From Clostridia bacterium (GTDB lineage: Bacteria > Bacillota > Clostridia > Oscillospirales > SIG627), in contig JAFXEX010000023.1 of the NCBI GenBank assembly GCA_017520825.1, positions 1-64,000 of the forward strand: DNA of 64,000 nucleotides, given 5' to 3'. A program made the position numbers and the translations under genes. Shown here piece by piece: positions 41,426 through 49,580 of the stretch. The notes under the pieces were generated by a model. The model ran no database searches, was not told the origin of the DNA, and worked only from the letters and a program-made list of their open reading frames with translations. Within the stretch, counting starts at the first letter, position 1. Every line of letters starts with the position of its first letter.

Positions 41426-42403
41426 CTATCTCTCTTCACGGAAATACGAAAGACCAAGAGATGCCGGAGGGTGATTTTCCTTCTTGTTACGAATTGAAGT
41501 AATGATAAGAATGAAAATCGTTGCGAGGTATGGAAGAAGCTCGTAAACCTCTTTAAGCTCACGGCTAATGCCCGTTGTAGTAATTCCCAGCATATAAAGT
41601 GCACCGAAAAGGATAGAGCCGATAATTGCTATCACGGGCTTCCAAAGAGCGAAGATAACGAGAGCTATTGCAAGCCATCCTCTATCACCGAAGCCGTTAT
41701 TCGACCAGTTACCCGTATATTCAAACACGTAATAAAGTCCTCCAAGACCGGCAATAACACTTCCGGTACAGGTTGCTACGTACTTGTATTTGGTTACGTT
41801 TACACCGGTTGCATCTGCAGTGGCAGGATTTTCACCTACTGCTCTTAAGTGGAGTCCCACTCTGGTACGCTTGAGAACGTAGCCTGCAATAATAGCAACT
41901 ATAATACCAACGTAGGTCAAAAAGCCGTATGATAAAAACCAATCGCCAAACCAACCAAGCTTATCGGCAATGGGAGGCGTCATTTTGAAATACTTGCTTA
42001 TATTGCCAAGTGAAATATTAGCAGTCTGTGAGCCGATGATTTTCGTAAGTGAGCCACCGAAAAAGTTGCCTATACCTATACCGAAGGTGGTAAGGGCAAG
42101 ACCTGTAACGTTCTGATTTGCTCTGAGGGAAATTACAAGGAATGAGTAAATAAGTCCCATGAGAAGCGAGCCTATAAACGAAGCAAGGAGCGTTATGGAA
42201 ACGGCTAATGCAGGAACAATAGCCTCTGCGCCTACTGTATGCTCGTAAATAGTAGCACCAATAACACCACTTATAGCACCAACGTACATAATTCCGGGAA
42301 TTCCAAGGTTAAGGTTGCCTGACTTTTCCGTAAGAATTTCACCCGTTGCACCGAAAAGAAGAGGCATTGCCTGACGGATAGCGCCTTGAATAAATACTGT
42401 CAT
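41426..42403 (-). CDS. nucleoside-type ABC transporter permease (second permease)
   Basis: A 325-residue integral membrane permease of the branched-chain/BMP superfamily with about eight hydrophobic segments. The N-terminus GAIRQAMPLLFGATGEILTEKSGNLNLG and the family EAA-like segment RAVGENPATADATGVNV are diagnostic. It matches the second permease of the guanosine/nucleoside uptake systems (NupQ of Bacillus, YufQ family). It is the last of four genes, adjacent to the first permease (1 bp apart), and is followed by a terminator. Confidence 0.92.
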   Translation of the reverse strand: MTVFIQGAIRQAMPLLFGATGEILTEKSGNLNLGIPGIMYVGAISGVIGATIYEHTVGAEAIVPALAVSITLLASFIGSLLMGLIYSFLVISLRANQNVTGLALTTFGIGIGNFFGGSLTKIIGSQTANISLGNISKYFKMTPPIADKLGWFGDWFLSYGFLTYVGIIVAIIAGYVLKRTRVGLHLRAVGENPATADATGVNVTKYKYVATCTGSVIAGLGGLYYVFEYTGNWSNNGFGDRGWLAIALVIFALWKPVIAIIGSILFGALYMLGITTTGISRELKEVYELLPYLATIFILIITSIRNKKENHPPASLGLSYFREER

Positions 42404-43504
42404 TTATTTGCCCTCCTTTGTAAGCTTACGCATTTTTATCTGATAGTTGATAAAGAATTCACTTCCAATTATGAAGAATATTACTATACCCGTAAGAATT
42501 TCTGAAAAGTCGTCGTTAAGACGGAACGAACGGGTAATTTCCTTTGAGCCGAATTGGAAGAACACAAGCAGGAATGAGGTTATAATCATATAAATAGGAT
42601 TAAACTTTGCAAGCCAGGATACCATGATAGCCGTAAAGCCTCTGCCGTCTGCAGTATCAGGTGAAACCGTTCCGTCCTTACCACTTACCAGAAGGAAGCC
42701 GGCAAGTCCACAGATGGCACCCGAAATAAGCATTGTTCTAATTACAACGTTCTTTACGTTGATACCTATATAATTGGCTGTGTTTTCACTCTCACCTACT
42801 ACTGAAATTTCGTAGCCCTGCTTCGTATAGTTGAGATAAATATACATAAACAGAGTAATAAGCGCTACCGTAAGAATTATAACAAGGTGGTCGTTATAAA
42901 CCTTGGGGAGTCTGCCTATTCTCAAGGGTGATACGATTTGTGAGCCGAAGGTATTTTCCCATTGGAAATATATAATGGAAAGTGTTATAAGTCCCTTGGC
43001 TACGTAGTTCATCATAAGAGTGAACAGAGTTTCATTGGTTTTGAAAAAGGCGTAGAAAACTGCAGGAATCAAGCCCCATACGGCGCCTGCTATAAGAGCT
43101 GCTGCCAATGATATTACAAGTAAGAGGGGTTCGGAAACCGTTCCTCCTAAAAATCGAACGGTGGCAAAGGTTGCAAGGCATCCCATAAGAACCTGTCCTT
43201 CTGCTCCACAGTTCCAGAAGCGCATTTTAAACGCAGGAGTTACTGCAAGAGATACGCAGAGAAGAAGGGATATATCTCTGAAAAGACGCCATACAATTCG
43301 TTCCGTGCCGAAGGCGCCCTTGAACATTGCTCCCCAAACAAGCACAGGGTTCTGCTTGGTAAGAAGGATAGTTACGAAGGAGCAGACAACTACTGCAAGG
43401 AGAATTGATATTGCTCTTACAATCCAAGCCTTCCACCAAGGAATTGCGTTGCGTTTTACTATGTGAAAAAGAGGCTCGTGCTTTTTTGTTGCTATATTAC
43501 TCAT
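42404..43504 (-). CDS. nucleoside-type ABC transporter permease (first permease)
   Basis: A 366-residue membrane permease of the same transporter. About nine hydrophobic segments can be seen. The loop EISVVGESENTANYIGINVKNV matches the coupling-helix region of NupP/YufP-type permeases. It follows the ATPase by 1 bp and precedes the second permease with no gap. The operon order (binding protein, ATPase, permease, permease) is that of bmpA-nupOPQ systems for purine nucleosides. Confidence 0.92.
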   Translation of the reverse strand: MSNIATKKHEPLFHIVKRNAIPWWKAWIVRAISILLAVVVCSFVTILLTKQNPVLVWGAMFKGAFGTERIVWRLFRDISLLLCVSLAVTPAFKMRFWNCGAEGQVLMGCLATFATVRFLGGTVSEPLLLVISLAAALIAGAVWGLIPAVFYAFFKTNETLFTLMMNYVAKGLITLSIIYFQWENTFGSQIVSPLRIGRLPKVYNDHLVIILTVALITLFMYIYLNYTKQGYEISVVGESENTANYIGINVKNVVIRTMLISGAICGLAGFLLVSGKDGTVSPDTADGRGFTAIMVSWLAKFNPIYMIITSFLLVFFQFGSKEITRSFRLNDDFSEILTGIVIFFIIGSEFFINYQIKMRKLTKEGK

Positions 43505-43505
43505 T

Positions 43506-45038
43506 TTAATTTGCCTCCTTTTGTGTATTTCCCGTCATCATTACGCCGACTTCTTCCTTCGTAGCGTGTCTTCCGTCTACCTCGCCCGTTATCTTTCCTG
43601 ATGCAATAACGATAATTCGGTCACACAGGTCAAGAAGAACGTCAAGGTCTTCTCCAACGAATATAACGGCAACACCGTTGTCCTTCTGCTCGTTGAGAAG
43701 ATTATATATTGTGTAAGAGGAGTTTATATCGAGACCTCTTACAGGGTAAGCAGCCATAAGAACCTTGGGCTTTGCTGCAATTTCTCTGCCGACAAGTACC
43801 TTTTGTACGTTACCACCCGAAAGCTTTCTAACGGGAGTTTTTACGTCGGGGGTTGCTACCTCAAGCTCATCAACTATTTCTTCTGCAAGCTTTTTAGGAC
43901 TCTTTCTGTTCAGGAAAATTGAATGTCCCTTTTTGTAGCTTCTGAGCATCATATTGTCAATAATGTCCATACTTCCTACAAGGCCCATTCCCAGTCTGTC
44001 CTCGGGAACGAAGGAAAGTCTTACGCCAAGCTCTCTTATCTGCTCAGGTGTACGCTTGCGAAGATTGAAGCTCTCTCCCTCAGGTGAGTTGTATTTAATT
44101 TCACCCTCGGTCAACGGTTGAAGTCCTGCGATAGCTTCAAGGAGTTCTTTTTGTCCACTTCCAGCAATGCCGGCAATACCAAGTATCTCGCCTGACCTTG
44201 CAGTAAACGAGACCTTATCGAGAACTGTTACGCCCTCTGAGTTAACCGATGATATATTCGAAACGACCAAACGGTCGGACGTGTCGTGGGGATCTGTTCG
44301 GTTGATGTTAAGTGATATTTTTTTACCAACCATAAGCTCTGTAAGCTCCGAAACAGAGGTTGAAGCAGTTTCAACGGTGGCAATATGCTCACCTTTTCTA
44401 AGAACTGCAACTCTGTCAGAAAGGGACAGCACCTCGTTCATTTTGTGTGTGATAATAATGATAGACTTGCCATCGTCGCGCATACGGCGAAGTACGGCAA
44501 AGAGCTTATCTATCTCCTGAGGTGTAAGTACTGCAGTGGGCTCATCAAGAATGAGTATGTCAGCACCTCTGTAAAGCACCTTAATTATTTCTACAGTCTG
44601 TTTTTCAGATACAGACATTTCGTAAATTTTCTTATCGGGCGAAATGTCAAAGCCGTATTTTTCGGTAATTTCAAGCACTTGACGGCGCGCCTCGGAAAGC
44701 TTATATCTCTTTCCGTCGTTTATACCCAATACTATATTTTCGGTTGCTGAGAATACGTCAACCAATTTAAAATGCTGATGTATCATACCGATACTGTAAT
44801 TGAAGGCATCCTTGGGCGAGGTGATAGTTACCTCCTCACCGTTGACAAAAATTTGTCCTTCGTCGGGGTAATATATTCCCGAAATCATATTCATCAGCGT
44901 TGTTTTGCCGCTTCCGTTTTCTCCGAGAATTGCCATTATCTCTCCACGCTTAACGCTGAGATTCACGTTATTGTTGGCAAGAACTGTACCAAAACGTTTT
45001 GATATATTTTTCAATTCAATAGCGTATGTATTATCCAC
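43506..45038 (-). CDS. nucleoside-type ABC transporter ATPase with two ABC domains
   Basis: A 510-residue protein with two ABC domains in tandem. The first has Walker A GENGSGKTT, Walker B LILDEPTAVL and an unusual ABC signature region (MSVSEKQTVE). The second has the degenerate Walker A GIAGSGQKEL and signature LSGGNVQKV, which is normal for this sugar/nucleoside subfamily. I chose the GTG at 45038, with GGAGG 8 nt upstream; the frame opens further up, but that part is leader. It is separated from the binding-protein gene by a large stem-loop. Confidence 0.93.
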   Translation of the reverse strand: MDNTYAIELKNISKRFGTVLANNNVNLSVKRGEIMAILGENGSGKTTLMNMISGIYYPDEGQIFVNGEEVTITSPKDAFNYSIGMIHQHFKLVDVFSATENIVLGINDGKRYKLSEARRQVLEITEKYGFDISPDKKIYEMSVSEKQTVEIIKVLYRGADILILDEPTAVLTPQEIDKLFAVLRRMRDDGKSIIIITHKMNEVLSLSDRVAVLRKGEHIATVETASTSVSELTELMVGKKISLNINRTDPHDTSDRLVVSNISSVNSEGVTVLDKVSFTARSGEILGIAGIAGSGQKELLEAIAGLQPLTEGEIKYNSPEGESFNLRKRTPEQIRELGVRLSFVPEDRLGMGLVGSMDIIDNMMLRSYKKGHSIFLNRKSPKKLAEEIVDELEVATPDVKTPVRKLSGGNVQKVLVGREIAAKPKVLMAAYPVRGLDINSSYTIYNLLNEQKDNGVAVIFVGEDLDVLLDLCDRIIVIASGKITGEVDGRHATKEEVGVMMTGNTQKEAN

Positions 45039-45063
45039 AAAGAATACCTCCGTAAAAATCGGA

Positions 45064-45110
45064 AATAGGGCGGTCAAAAGGCTGTAATCAGTGCTTTTTC
45101 CCGCCCTATT
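45064..45110 (-). other. intercistronic stem-loop after the binding-protein gene
   Basis: AATAGGGCGG and CCGCCCTATT form a perfect 10-bp stem with a 27-nt loop, followed by T-rich sequence on the minus strand. It lies between the binding protein and the ATPase genes, a usual place for partial termination or 3'-end protection that raises the binding protein level. Confidence 0.7.
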
Positions 45111-45124
45111 AAAGTCAGTTAAAA

Positions 45125-46360
45125 TTAGTTGAGAAGAGTGATACCGTCGATGTTGATGTCGAAGTAAGGAGCTGAACGGAATTCAGACTCGTGATAGTAG
45201 CCTTCGCTTACAACCTTTGTTTCAGCGGTCCATGTATCGTCTGTGTCAACGTCTGCAAGAGTTTCCTCGTCAAGTGCAACGCCACCTACAGTGAACGTAT
45301 CTGTTGCGAATACCTTGAGAGTGCCTTCTTCAAACTGAGCCTTAGCTGCATCGATAGCTTCCTGTGTGCCTGCTGCTGCTACTGCTGTGTTAAGGTCGGT
45401 AAGCTTAACTGAACCTTCCTTGATACCACCACACCAGTCGGTAGGAATTTCAGTACCGTTCTGAACGGCTGTGATCATAAGCTCGAAGTAAGGAGCCCAG
45501 TCAATTCTTGAAGAAATGATGTATGTGTTGGGGCAAGCTTCAATTGTTGTACCGTTGTATGATACGTTGGGGATGCCTGCTTCTTCACATGCAGAGGGAG
45601 CGCCCATTGAGTCAGCGTGCTGGCTAACAAGCTTAGCGCCACGTCCGATAAGAACGTTTGCAGCTTCTCTTTCGAGAGCTTCATCGTACCATGAGCCTGT
45701 GAACTGTACTTCCATTGTAGCTGTGGGGCAAACTGATCTTGCGCCAAGGAAGAATGAAGTGTAACCTGACTTAACTTCTGCGTAAGGATGTGCACCAACG
45801 TAACCGATAAGAGCTTCTTCTGCTGTGAAGTCGCCGTTAGCGATCATTTCGTTGAGCTTCATACCTGCTGCGATACCTGCAAGGAATCTGCCTTCGTAGA
45901 TAGAAGCGAATGCGTTGTGGAAGTTAGCAAGACCTGCTGTGTGAGCCATTGTACCTGTTGCGTGGCAGAACTGAACGTCGGGGTTCTCTCTTGCTGCGTC
46001 AAGAAGGAAGGGCTCGTGACCGAATGAGTCAGCGAAGATAAGTGTACAACCCTGATCGATAAGGTCGATAGCTGCATCGTAGCACTCAGATCCTTCGGGA
46101 ATACCTGTAACCATTATTACCTGATCATTGGTAAGGCCAAGCTTGTTCTGAACAGCTACTGCTGCGTCGATAAAGTTCTTGTCGTAAGTAGAGTTTTCAT
46201 CGTGAAGGAAAATAAATCCAACCTTGATGTCGTTTGTAGCTTCAGCGTTGTTTTCACCTGCTTCGTCACCGTTAGCAGTTTCGTTGCTACATGCAACAAA
46301 GCTGAATGTGAGAGTAAGTGCAAGAGCTGCTACCAAGAGTAAGCTTAAGAATTTTTTCAT
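45125..46360 (-). CDS. BMP-family nucleoside-binding lipoprotein
   Basis: A 411-residue solute-binding lipoprotein of the BMP/Med family. The signal peptide ends in FVAC (lipobox Cys about residue 24), followed by a Glu/Asn-rich linker. The fold has KVGFIFLHDENSTYDKNF at its start, then QVIMVTGIPEGSECYDAAIDLIDQGC and ENPDVQFCHATGTM. Relatives bind purine nucleosides. It is the first gene of the transporter operon, behind a consensus promoter and TTCGTAA repeats. The real substrate could also be another small metabolite. Confidence 0.92.
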   Translation of the reverse strand: MKKFLSLLLVAALALTLTFSFVACSNETANGDEAGENNAEATNDIKVGFIFLHDENSTYDKNFIDAAVAVQNKLGLTNDQVIMVTGIPEGSECYDAAIDLIDQGCTLIFADSFGHEPFLLDAARENPDVQFCHATGTMAHTAGLANFHNAFASIYEGRFLAGIAAGMKLNEMIANGDFTAEEALIGYVGAHPYAEVKSGYTSFFLGARSVCPTATMEVQFTGSWYDEALEREAANVLIGRGAKLVSQHADSMGAPSACEEAGIPNVSYNGTTIEACPNTYIISSRIDWAPYFELMITAVQNGTEIPTDWCGGIKEGSVKLTDLNTAVAAAGTQEAIDAAKAQFEEGTLKVFATDTFTVGGVALDEETLADVDTDDTWTAETKVVSEGYYHESEFRSAPYFDINIDGITLLN

Positions 46361-46393
46361 TTTCTTTTCTCCTTGCCTTTTGGCTAATATTTT

Positions 46394-46489
46394 TTCGTAA
46401 AATTTCTTTTACATTTTATTTTAACGAATTCGACATAAATTGTCAATAGTATTTTTGATATTCGTAATAAATTATTTCATTTTTACGAA
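46394..46489 (-). promoter_or_regulatory. TTCGTAA repeats around the transporter promoter
   Basis: TTCGTAA occurs at 46394-46400 and 46461-46467, and its inverse TTACGAA at 46483-46489. One copy lies downstream of the -10 box and a spaced inverted pair lies upstream of the -35 box. This is a possible operator array for the nucleoside transporter operon; no regulator is encoded beside it. Confidence 0.45.
46418..46446 (-). promoter_or_regulatory. sigma-A promoter of the transporter operon
   Basis: On the minus strand TTGACA (46441-46446) and TAAAAT (46418-46423) have a 17-bp spacer. Confidence 0.8.
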
Positions 46490-46573
46490 ATCTGCCGAAA
46501 AACAAATCAACGCCGTTTCACAAAGATCGTCGATTTGTCCATAAACGCCGTTGTATTGTTAATTGAACTTTCA

Positions 46574-46602
46574 TTTCTTTTGTTGTATCATTAAATTATA
46601 AT
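46574..46602 (+). promoter_or_regulatory. probable promoter of the sugar isomerase pair
   Basis: A TATAAT -10 box (46597-46602) lies 17 bp from a weak TTTCTT -35 (46574-46579), about 50 bp upstream of the start. Confidence 0.5.
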
Positions 46603-46649
46603 GAAGGATTAAAATTTGTCAGATATACGTATTTATGAAAGGAAAACAT

Positions 46650-47489
46650 ATGAAAAAGTCAATTAACGCATGGGCTTTCCCTGCAGAAATGACCTTCGAG
46701 GACGTCTTTAAAAAGGCTAAAGAACACGGCTTTGAAGCGATAGAGCTTAACGTTGACGGTGTTGGTGAAAACAAGCATTCCTTCAACTACGAATCAACCG
46801 ACGCAGACTTTGAACACGTAAACGCCCTTATAAAGAAGTACGGCATCGAGGTGCAGAGCGTATCATCCGGTCTTTATTGGACCGTTGCTCCCTTTGCCAG
46901 TGAAATTCCAGAGAAAAGAGCCGAGGCAATCAAAGTCCTTCGCACTCAGCTCAGATGTGCAAAGGCTATAGGAGCAGACGGAATATTGGTTGTTCCCTGC
47001 GTTGACAACGACCTCGGACTTAAAAAAAGCTTCGACAATACTATTGAAGTGTTCCGTTCAATGAAAGACGAGATTGCCGAATCCGGTGTAAGAGTCGGTC
47101 TTGAAAACGTATGGAATCAGTTCTTCCTGTCCCCTATGGACGTTAAATACGTGCTTGACGGCATTGATGATAAAAACGTTGGTATGTATTTTGATGCAGG
47201 TAATATGATAGAGTTTTCTAACCCTGAATGGTGGATAGACATTATCGGAGAAAGCATTGTAAAGGTACATCTTAAAAATTCAAAGAGAATTAACGGCTTC
47301 CATTCAGGAGTACAAGGAACAAAGCTTCTTGAAGGTGACGTAAATTGGGATGCAGTAGTTCCCAGACTTGCCAAGGTGTATGACGGCGCTATGACTGCAG
47401 AGCTTTTCCCGTCAGCAGGAACGGACATTGACGAGTTTCTTGAGGAAGTTTCAGACGCACTTACTAAAATCATTGCAATAGCAAAATAA
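46650..47489 (+). CDS. sugar-phosphate isomerase/epimerase-like protein, first copy
   Basis: A 279-residue xylose-isomerase-like TIM barrel of the family that includes hexulose/xylulose epimerases. Metal-site candidates are the Glu in GLENVW, the Asp in MYFDAGN, the His in VKVHLK and the Glu in TAELFP, so the catalytic set looks complete. I start at the ATG at 46650, which has AAAGGA upstream; the frame opens 15 bp earlier. The next gene encodes a close paralogue (roughly three quarters identical by eye). The substrate is unknown; epimerisation of a ketose or ketose phosphate is likely. Confidence 0.85.
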   Translation: MKKSINAWAFPAEMTFEDVFKKAKEHGFEAIELNVDGVGENKHSFNYESTDADFEHVNALIKKYGIEVQSVSSGLYWTVAPFASEIPEKRAEAIKVLRTQLRCAKAIGADGILVVPCVDNDLGLKKSFDNTIEVFRSMKDEIAESGVRVGLENVWNQFFLSPMDVKYVLDGIDDKNVGMYFDAGNMIEFSNPEWWIDIIGESIVKVHLKNSKRINGFHSGVQGTKLLEGDVNWDAVVPRLAKVYDGAMTAELFPSAGTDIDEFLEEVSDALTKIIAIAK

Positions 47490-47511
47490 TTTTAATAGAG
47501 AGGAATAAATT

Positions 47512-48348
47512 ATGAAAAAGTCAATTAATGCATGGGCATTTCCAAACGACTACACGTTTGAAGACGTGTTTAAGAAAGCAAAGGAATTTGGCTACGAAGC
47601 AGTCGAGCTTAACGTTGATGCAATCGGCGAGAGCAAGCACGCTTTCGACTACGAAACAACAGACGCTCAGCTTGCTGACGTAAAGGCTCTTATCGCTAAG
47701 TACGGCATCGAGGTACAGAGCGTTTCAACAAGCCTTTACTGGTCTACCGGTGCTTTTGCAAGCGAAAATCCCGAAAAGAGAGCAGAAGCTCTTAAGGTAA
47801 TCAGAACACAGCTCAGATGCGCAAAGGCTATCGGCGCTAACTCCATTCTCGTTGTTACATGTGTAGATAAGGAAATCGGTCTTAAGAAGAGCTTTGACAA
47901 CACCATCGAGGTGTTCCGTTCACTTAAGAACGAGATTGCTGAATCCGGCATAAGAGTTGGCCTTGAAAACGTATGGAACGAGTTCTTCTCCTCACCCATG
48001 GACGTTAAGTACGTGCTTGACGGCATTGCTGACAAAAACGTTGGTATCTATTTCGACATTGGAAATATGATCGAATTCTCAAATGCAGAGTGGTGGATCG
48101 ACATTATTGGCGAGTATATTGTAAAGGTACATATCAAGGATTTCAAGAGAGCAAACGGATGCCACTCAGGCGGCACCTTCTGCAAGCTTCTTGAAGGTGA
48201 CGTAAACTGGGACGTTGCTATTCCTAAGCTTGCTAAGTACTACGACGGTCCTATGACTGCCGAGCTCTTCCCCGATGCTGATACAAACAGTGACGAGTTC
48301 TTGAAGGAAATTTCAGAAGCAGTTACTAAAATCATCGCAAAGGCTTAA
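47512..48348 (+). CDS. sugar-phosphate isomerase/epimerase-like protein, second copy
   Basis: A 278-residue paralogue of the preceding gene, 22 bp downstream in the same operon. The same metal residues are present (GLENVW, IYFDIGN, VKVHIK, TAELFP). It differs mainly on the surface and in the substrate-side loop after the His (KDFKRANG against KNSKRING in the first copy), which suggests altered substrate preference after tandem duplication. A strong terminator follows. Confidence 0.85.
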   Translation: MKKSINAWAFPNDYTFEDVFKKAKEFGYEAVELNVDAIGESKHAFDYETTDAQLADVKALIAKYGIEVQSVSTSLYWSTGAFASENPEKRAEALKVIRTQLRCAKAIGANSILVVTCVDKEIGLKKSFDNTIEVFRSLKNEIAESGIRVGLENVWNEFFSSPMDVKYVLDGIADKNVGIYFDIGNMIEFSNAEWWIDIIGEYIVKVHIKDFKRANGCHSGGTFCKLLEGDVNWDVAIPKLAKYYDGPMTAELFPDADTNSDEFLKEISEAVTKIIAKA

Positions 48349-48354
48349 TTATCG

Positions 48355-48384
48355 GAGCGTGCCAATTATGGCACGCTCTTTAAT
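48355..48384 (+). terminator. terminator of the isomerase pair
   Basis: GAGCGTGCC (48355-48363) and GGCACGCTC (48370-48378) form a 9-bp stem with a 6-nt loop, followed by a short T-rich tail. Confidence 0.88.
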
Positions 48385-48410
48385 TCTTTGTTAACGATTT
48401 TACACTTTGC

Positions 48411-48438
48411 TTGAATTTTACAGAAATTGGTATATAAT
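48411..48438 (+). promoter_or_regulatory. sigma-A promoter of the zinc-ribbon membrane protein
   Basis: TTGAAT (48411-48416) and TATAAT (48433-48438) have a 16-bp spacer. The -10 box lies inside the longest frame, which rules out the earlier start. Confidence 0.75.
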
Positions 48439-48456
48439 TTATGCAGAGGTGAAAAG

Positions 48457-48864
48457 ATGAACAAATTCAAATATAAGCTTCAAAGCTTTATGATGGGACG
48501 CTACGGAATAGATGAATTCTATCATTTTTTGCTTATTGCATATACCGTTCTCCTTTTATTAAACTGCTTTATTCATTCGGCAAGTATAAGTATTGCTCTT
48601 TGGATAATTCTCGGATATACTCTGTTCAGAATACTTTCAAAGAATATTTCTGCAAGGCAGAAGGAAAATGCGAAATATCTGATATTTAAAAATAAAGCAA
48701 TTAAAAAATTCAAGCGTACAAGGGAAAGGTTCAGAGATAAGGACCACGTTTACAGAAAATGTCCTCATTGCAAGGCTACTCTAAGATTTCCCAGAAAAAA
48801 AGGCAAGCACGACGCCGTATGTCCCAAATGTCGAAAGAACTTAAAGGTAAGAATAATATTTTAA
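48457..48864 (+). CDS. small membrane protein with C-terminal zinc ribbon
   Basis: A 135-residue protein. The N-terminus (NKFKYKLQSFMMGRYGIDEFYHFLL) leads into two hydrophobic helices (about residues 25-65), then a basic stretch (KNKAIKKFKRTRERFR). It ends in a zinc-ribbon-like domain with CPHCKATLRFPRKKGKH and CPKCRKNLKV. Similar 'CPxC' ribbon membrane proteins are frequent in Clostridia and their function is unknown. AGAGGTG precedes the ATG. Monocistronic. Confidence 0.8.
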   Translation: MNKFKYKLQSFMMGRYGIDEFYHFLLIAYTVLLLLNCFIHSASISIALWIILGYTLFRILSKNISARQKENAKYLIFKNKAIKKFKRTRERFRDKDHVYRKCPHCKATLRFPRKKGKHDAVCPKCRKNLKVRIIF

Positions 48865-48868
48865 GCAA

Positions 48869-48900
48869 AAGCCACAGAGCTAAAACTCTGTGGCTTCTGT
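48869..48900 (+). terminator. terminator between the zinc-ribbon and TetR genes
   Basis: AAGCCACAGAG and CTCTGTGGCTT form an 11-bp stem with a 6-nt loop, then TCTGTTATTTT. It probably serves both converging genes. Confidence 0.88.
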
Positions 48901-49427
48901 TATTTTACCAACGTCATTATATATTGAGCAAGCTCTTCGGGGGATTCACTGAAGTCCCGTGCTACCCACCATTTTACTGCCTCGGCAAAGGTACAGGAAA
49001 GATGATTTAACAAAAAATCCCGTGGAACGCCTGCGTCAAATAAATCTATATTATTTTCAAATAAATTACGTATATGCTTTTTAAAATAATTCATAAAAAG
49101 CTCACCACTATCAGAGGTAAGAATTCCAGACAGATCGTTTTTGCTATCACGCACGTGCCATAAAGTGTGGGAAAGCTTTCCCTCGAGGTCATAGTCACGC
49201 CCTGACCAGGGGCAAGGGTCATATTCGAAAACGTGAAAAAATATCTCCGAACACATTGCCTCAAGAAGCATATCCTTTGTTTCGAAATGTGAATAAAAGG
49301 TGCTTCTTCCCACGTCTGCTTCGTCAATAATTTCCTGCACCGTTATGTGATCGTATCGCTTTTTTTCCAAAAGTAAACGAAATGCCTTGAATATTGCTTT
49401 CCTTGTTTTTTGCTGTCGTCTGTCCAT
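48900..49427 (-). CDS. TetR-family transcriptional regulator
   Basis: A 175-residue TetR-type repressor. The N-terminal HTH is AIFKAFRLLLEKKRYDHITVQEIIDEADVGRSTFYSHFETKDMLLE. The C-terminal ligand domain (residues about 65-175) has no family match I recognise. It is divergent from the P1B ATPase gene. A near-perfect 21-bp palindrome lies between the two genes and a matching half-site lies in its own promoter region, so it probably represses both. Confidence 0.9.
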   Translation of the reverse strand: MDRRQQKTRKAIFKAFRLLLEKKRYDHITVQEIIDEADVGRSTFYSHFETKDMLLEAMCSEIFFHVFEYDPCPWSGRDYDLEGKLSHTLWHVRDSKNDLSGILTSDSGELFMNYFKKHIRNLFENNIDLFDAGVPRDFLLNHLSCTFAEAVKWWVARDFSESPEELAQYIMTLVK

Positions 49428-49454
49428 ATCTGCTCCTGTACAAATTTTAAAAAA

Positions 49455-49463
49455 TGTTCGGTA
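49455..49463. promoter_or_regulatory. half-site of the TetR operator
   Basis: TGTTCGGTA is identical to the right arm of the palindrome at 49521-49541. It overlaps the likely TetR promoter (TTGTAA - TAAAAT on the minus strand), consistent with autoregulation. Confidence 0.5.
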
Positions 49464-49520
49464 TATTACAATCAGAAGTATTTGATTGTTGATTTTTGTT
49501 GATACAAGTAATATACTTTT

Positions 49521-49541
49521 TACAGAACATATTGTTCGGTA
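49521..49541. promoter_or_regulatory. palindromic operator between TetR and the P1B ATPase
   Basis: TAC-A-GAACA-TAT-TGTTC-G-GTA: 8 of 9 base pairs of a dyad around a 3-nt centre. It lies about 40 bp upstream of the ATPase start, so it should cover that promoter. Confidence 0.65.
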
Positions 49542-49580
49542 ACGAATATATTATACACAGAAAGAAGGTATTTGTCAAAT

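Noticed and set aside
46650-48348. Tandem isomerases as fucose or rhamnose isomerases feeding the microcompartment
   Set aside because: They belong to the xylose-isomerase-like epimerase family, are 6 kb from the dehydratase operon on the other strand, and match neither FucI nor RhaA.
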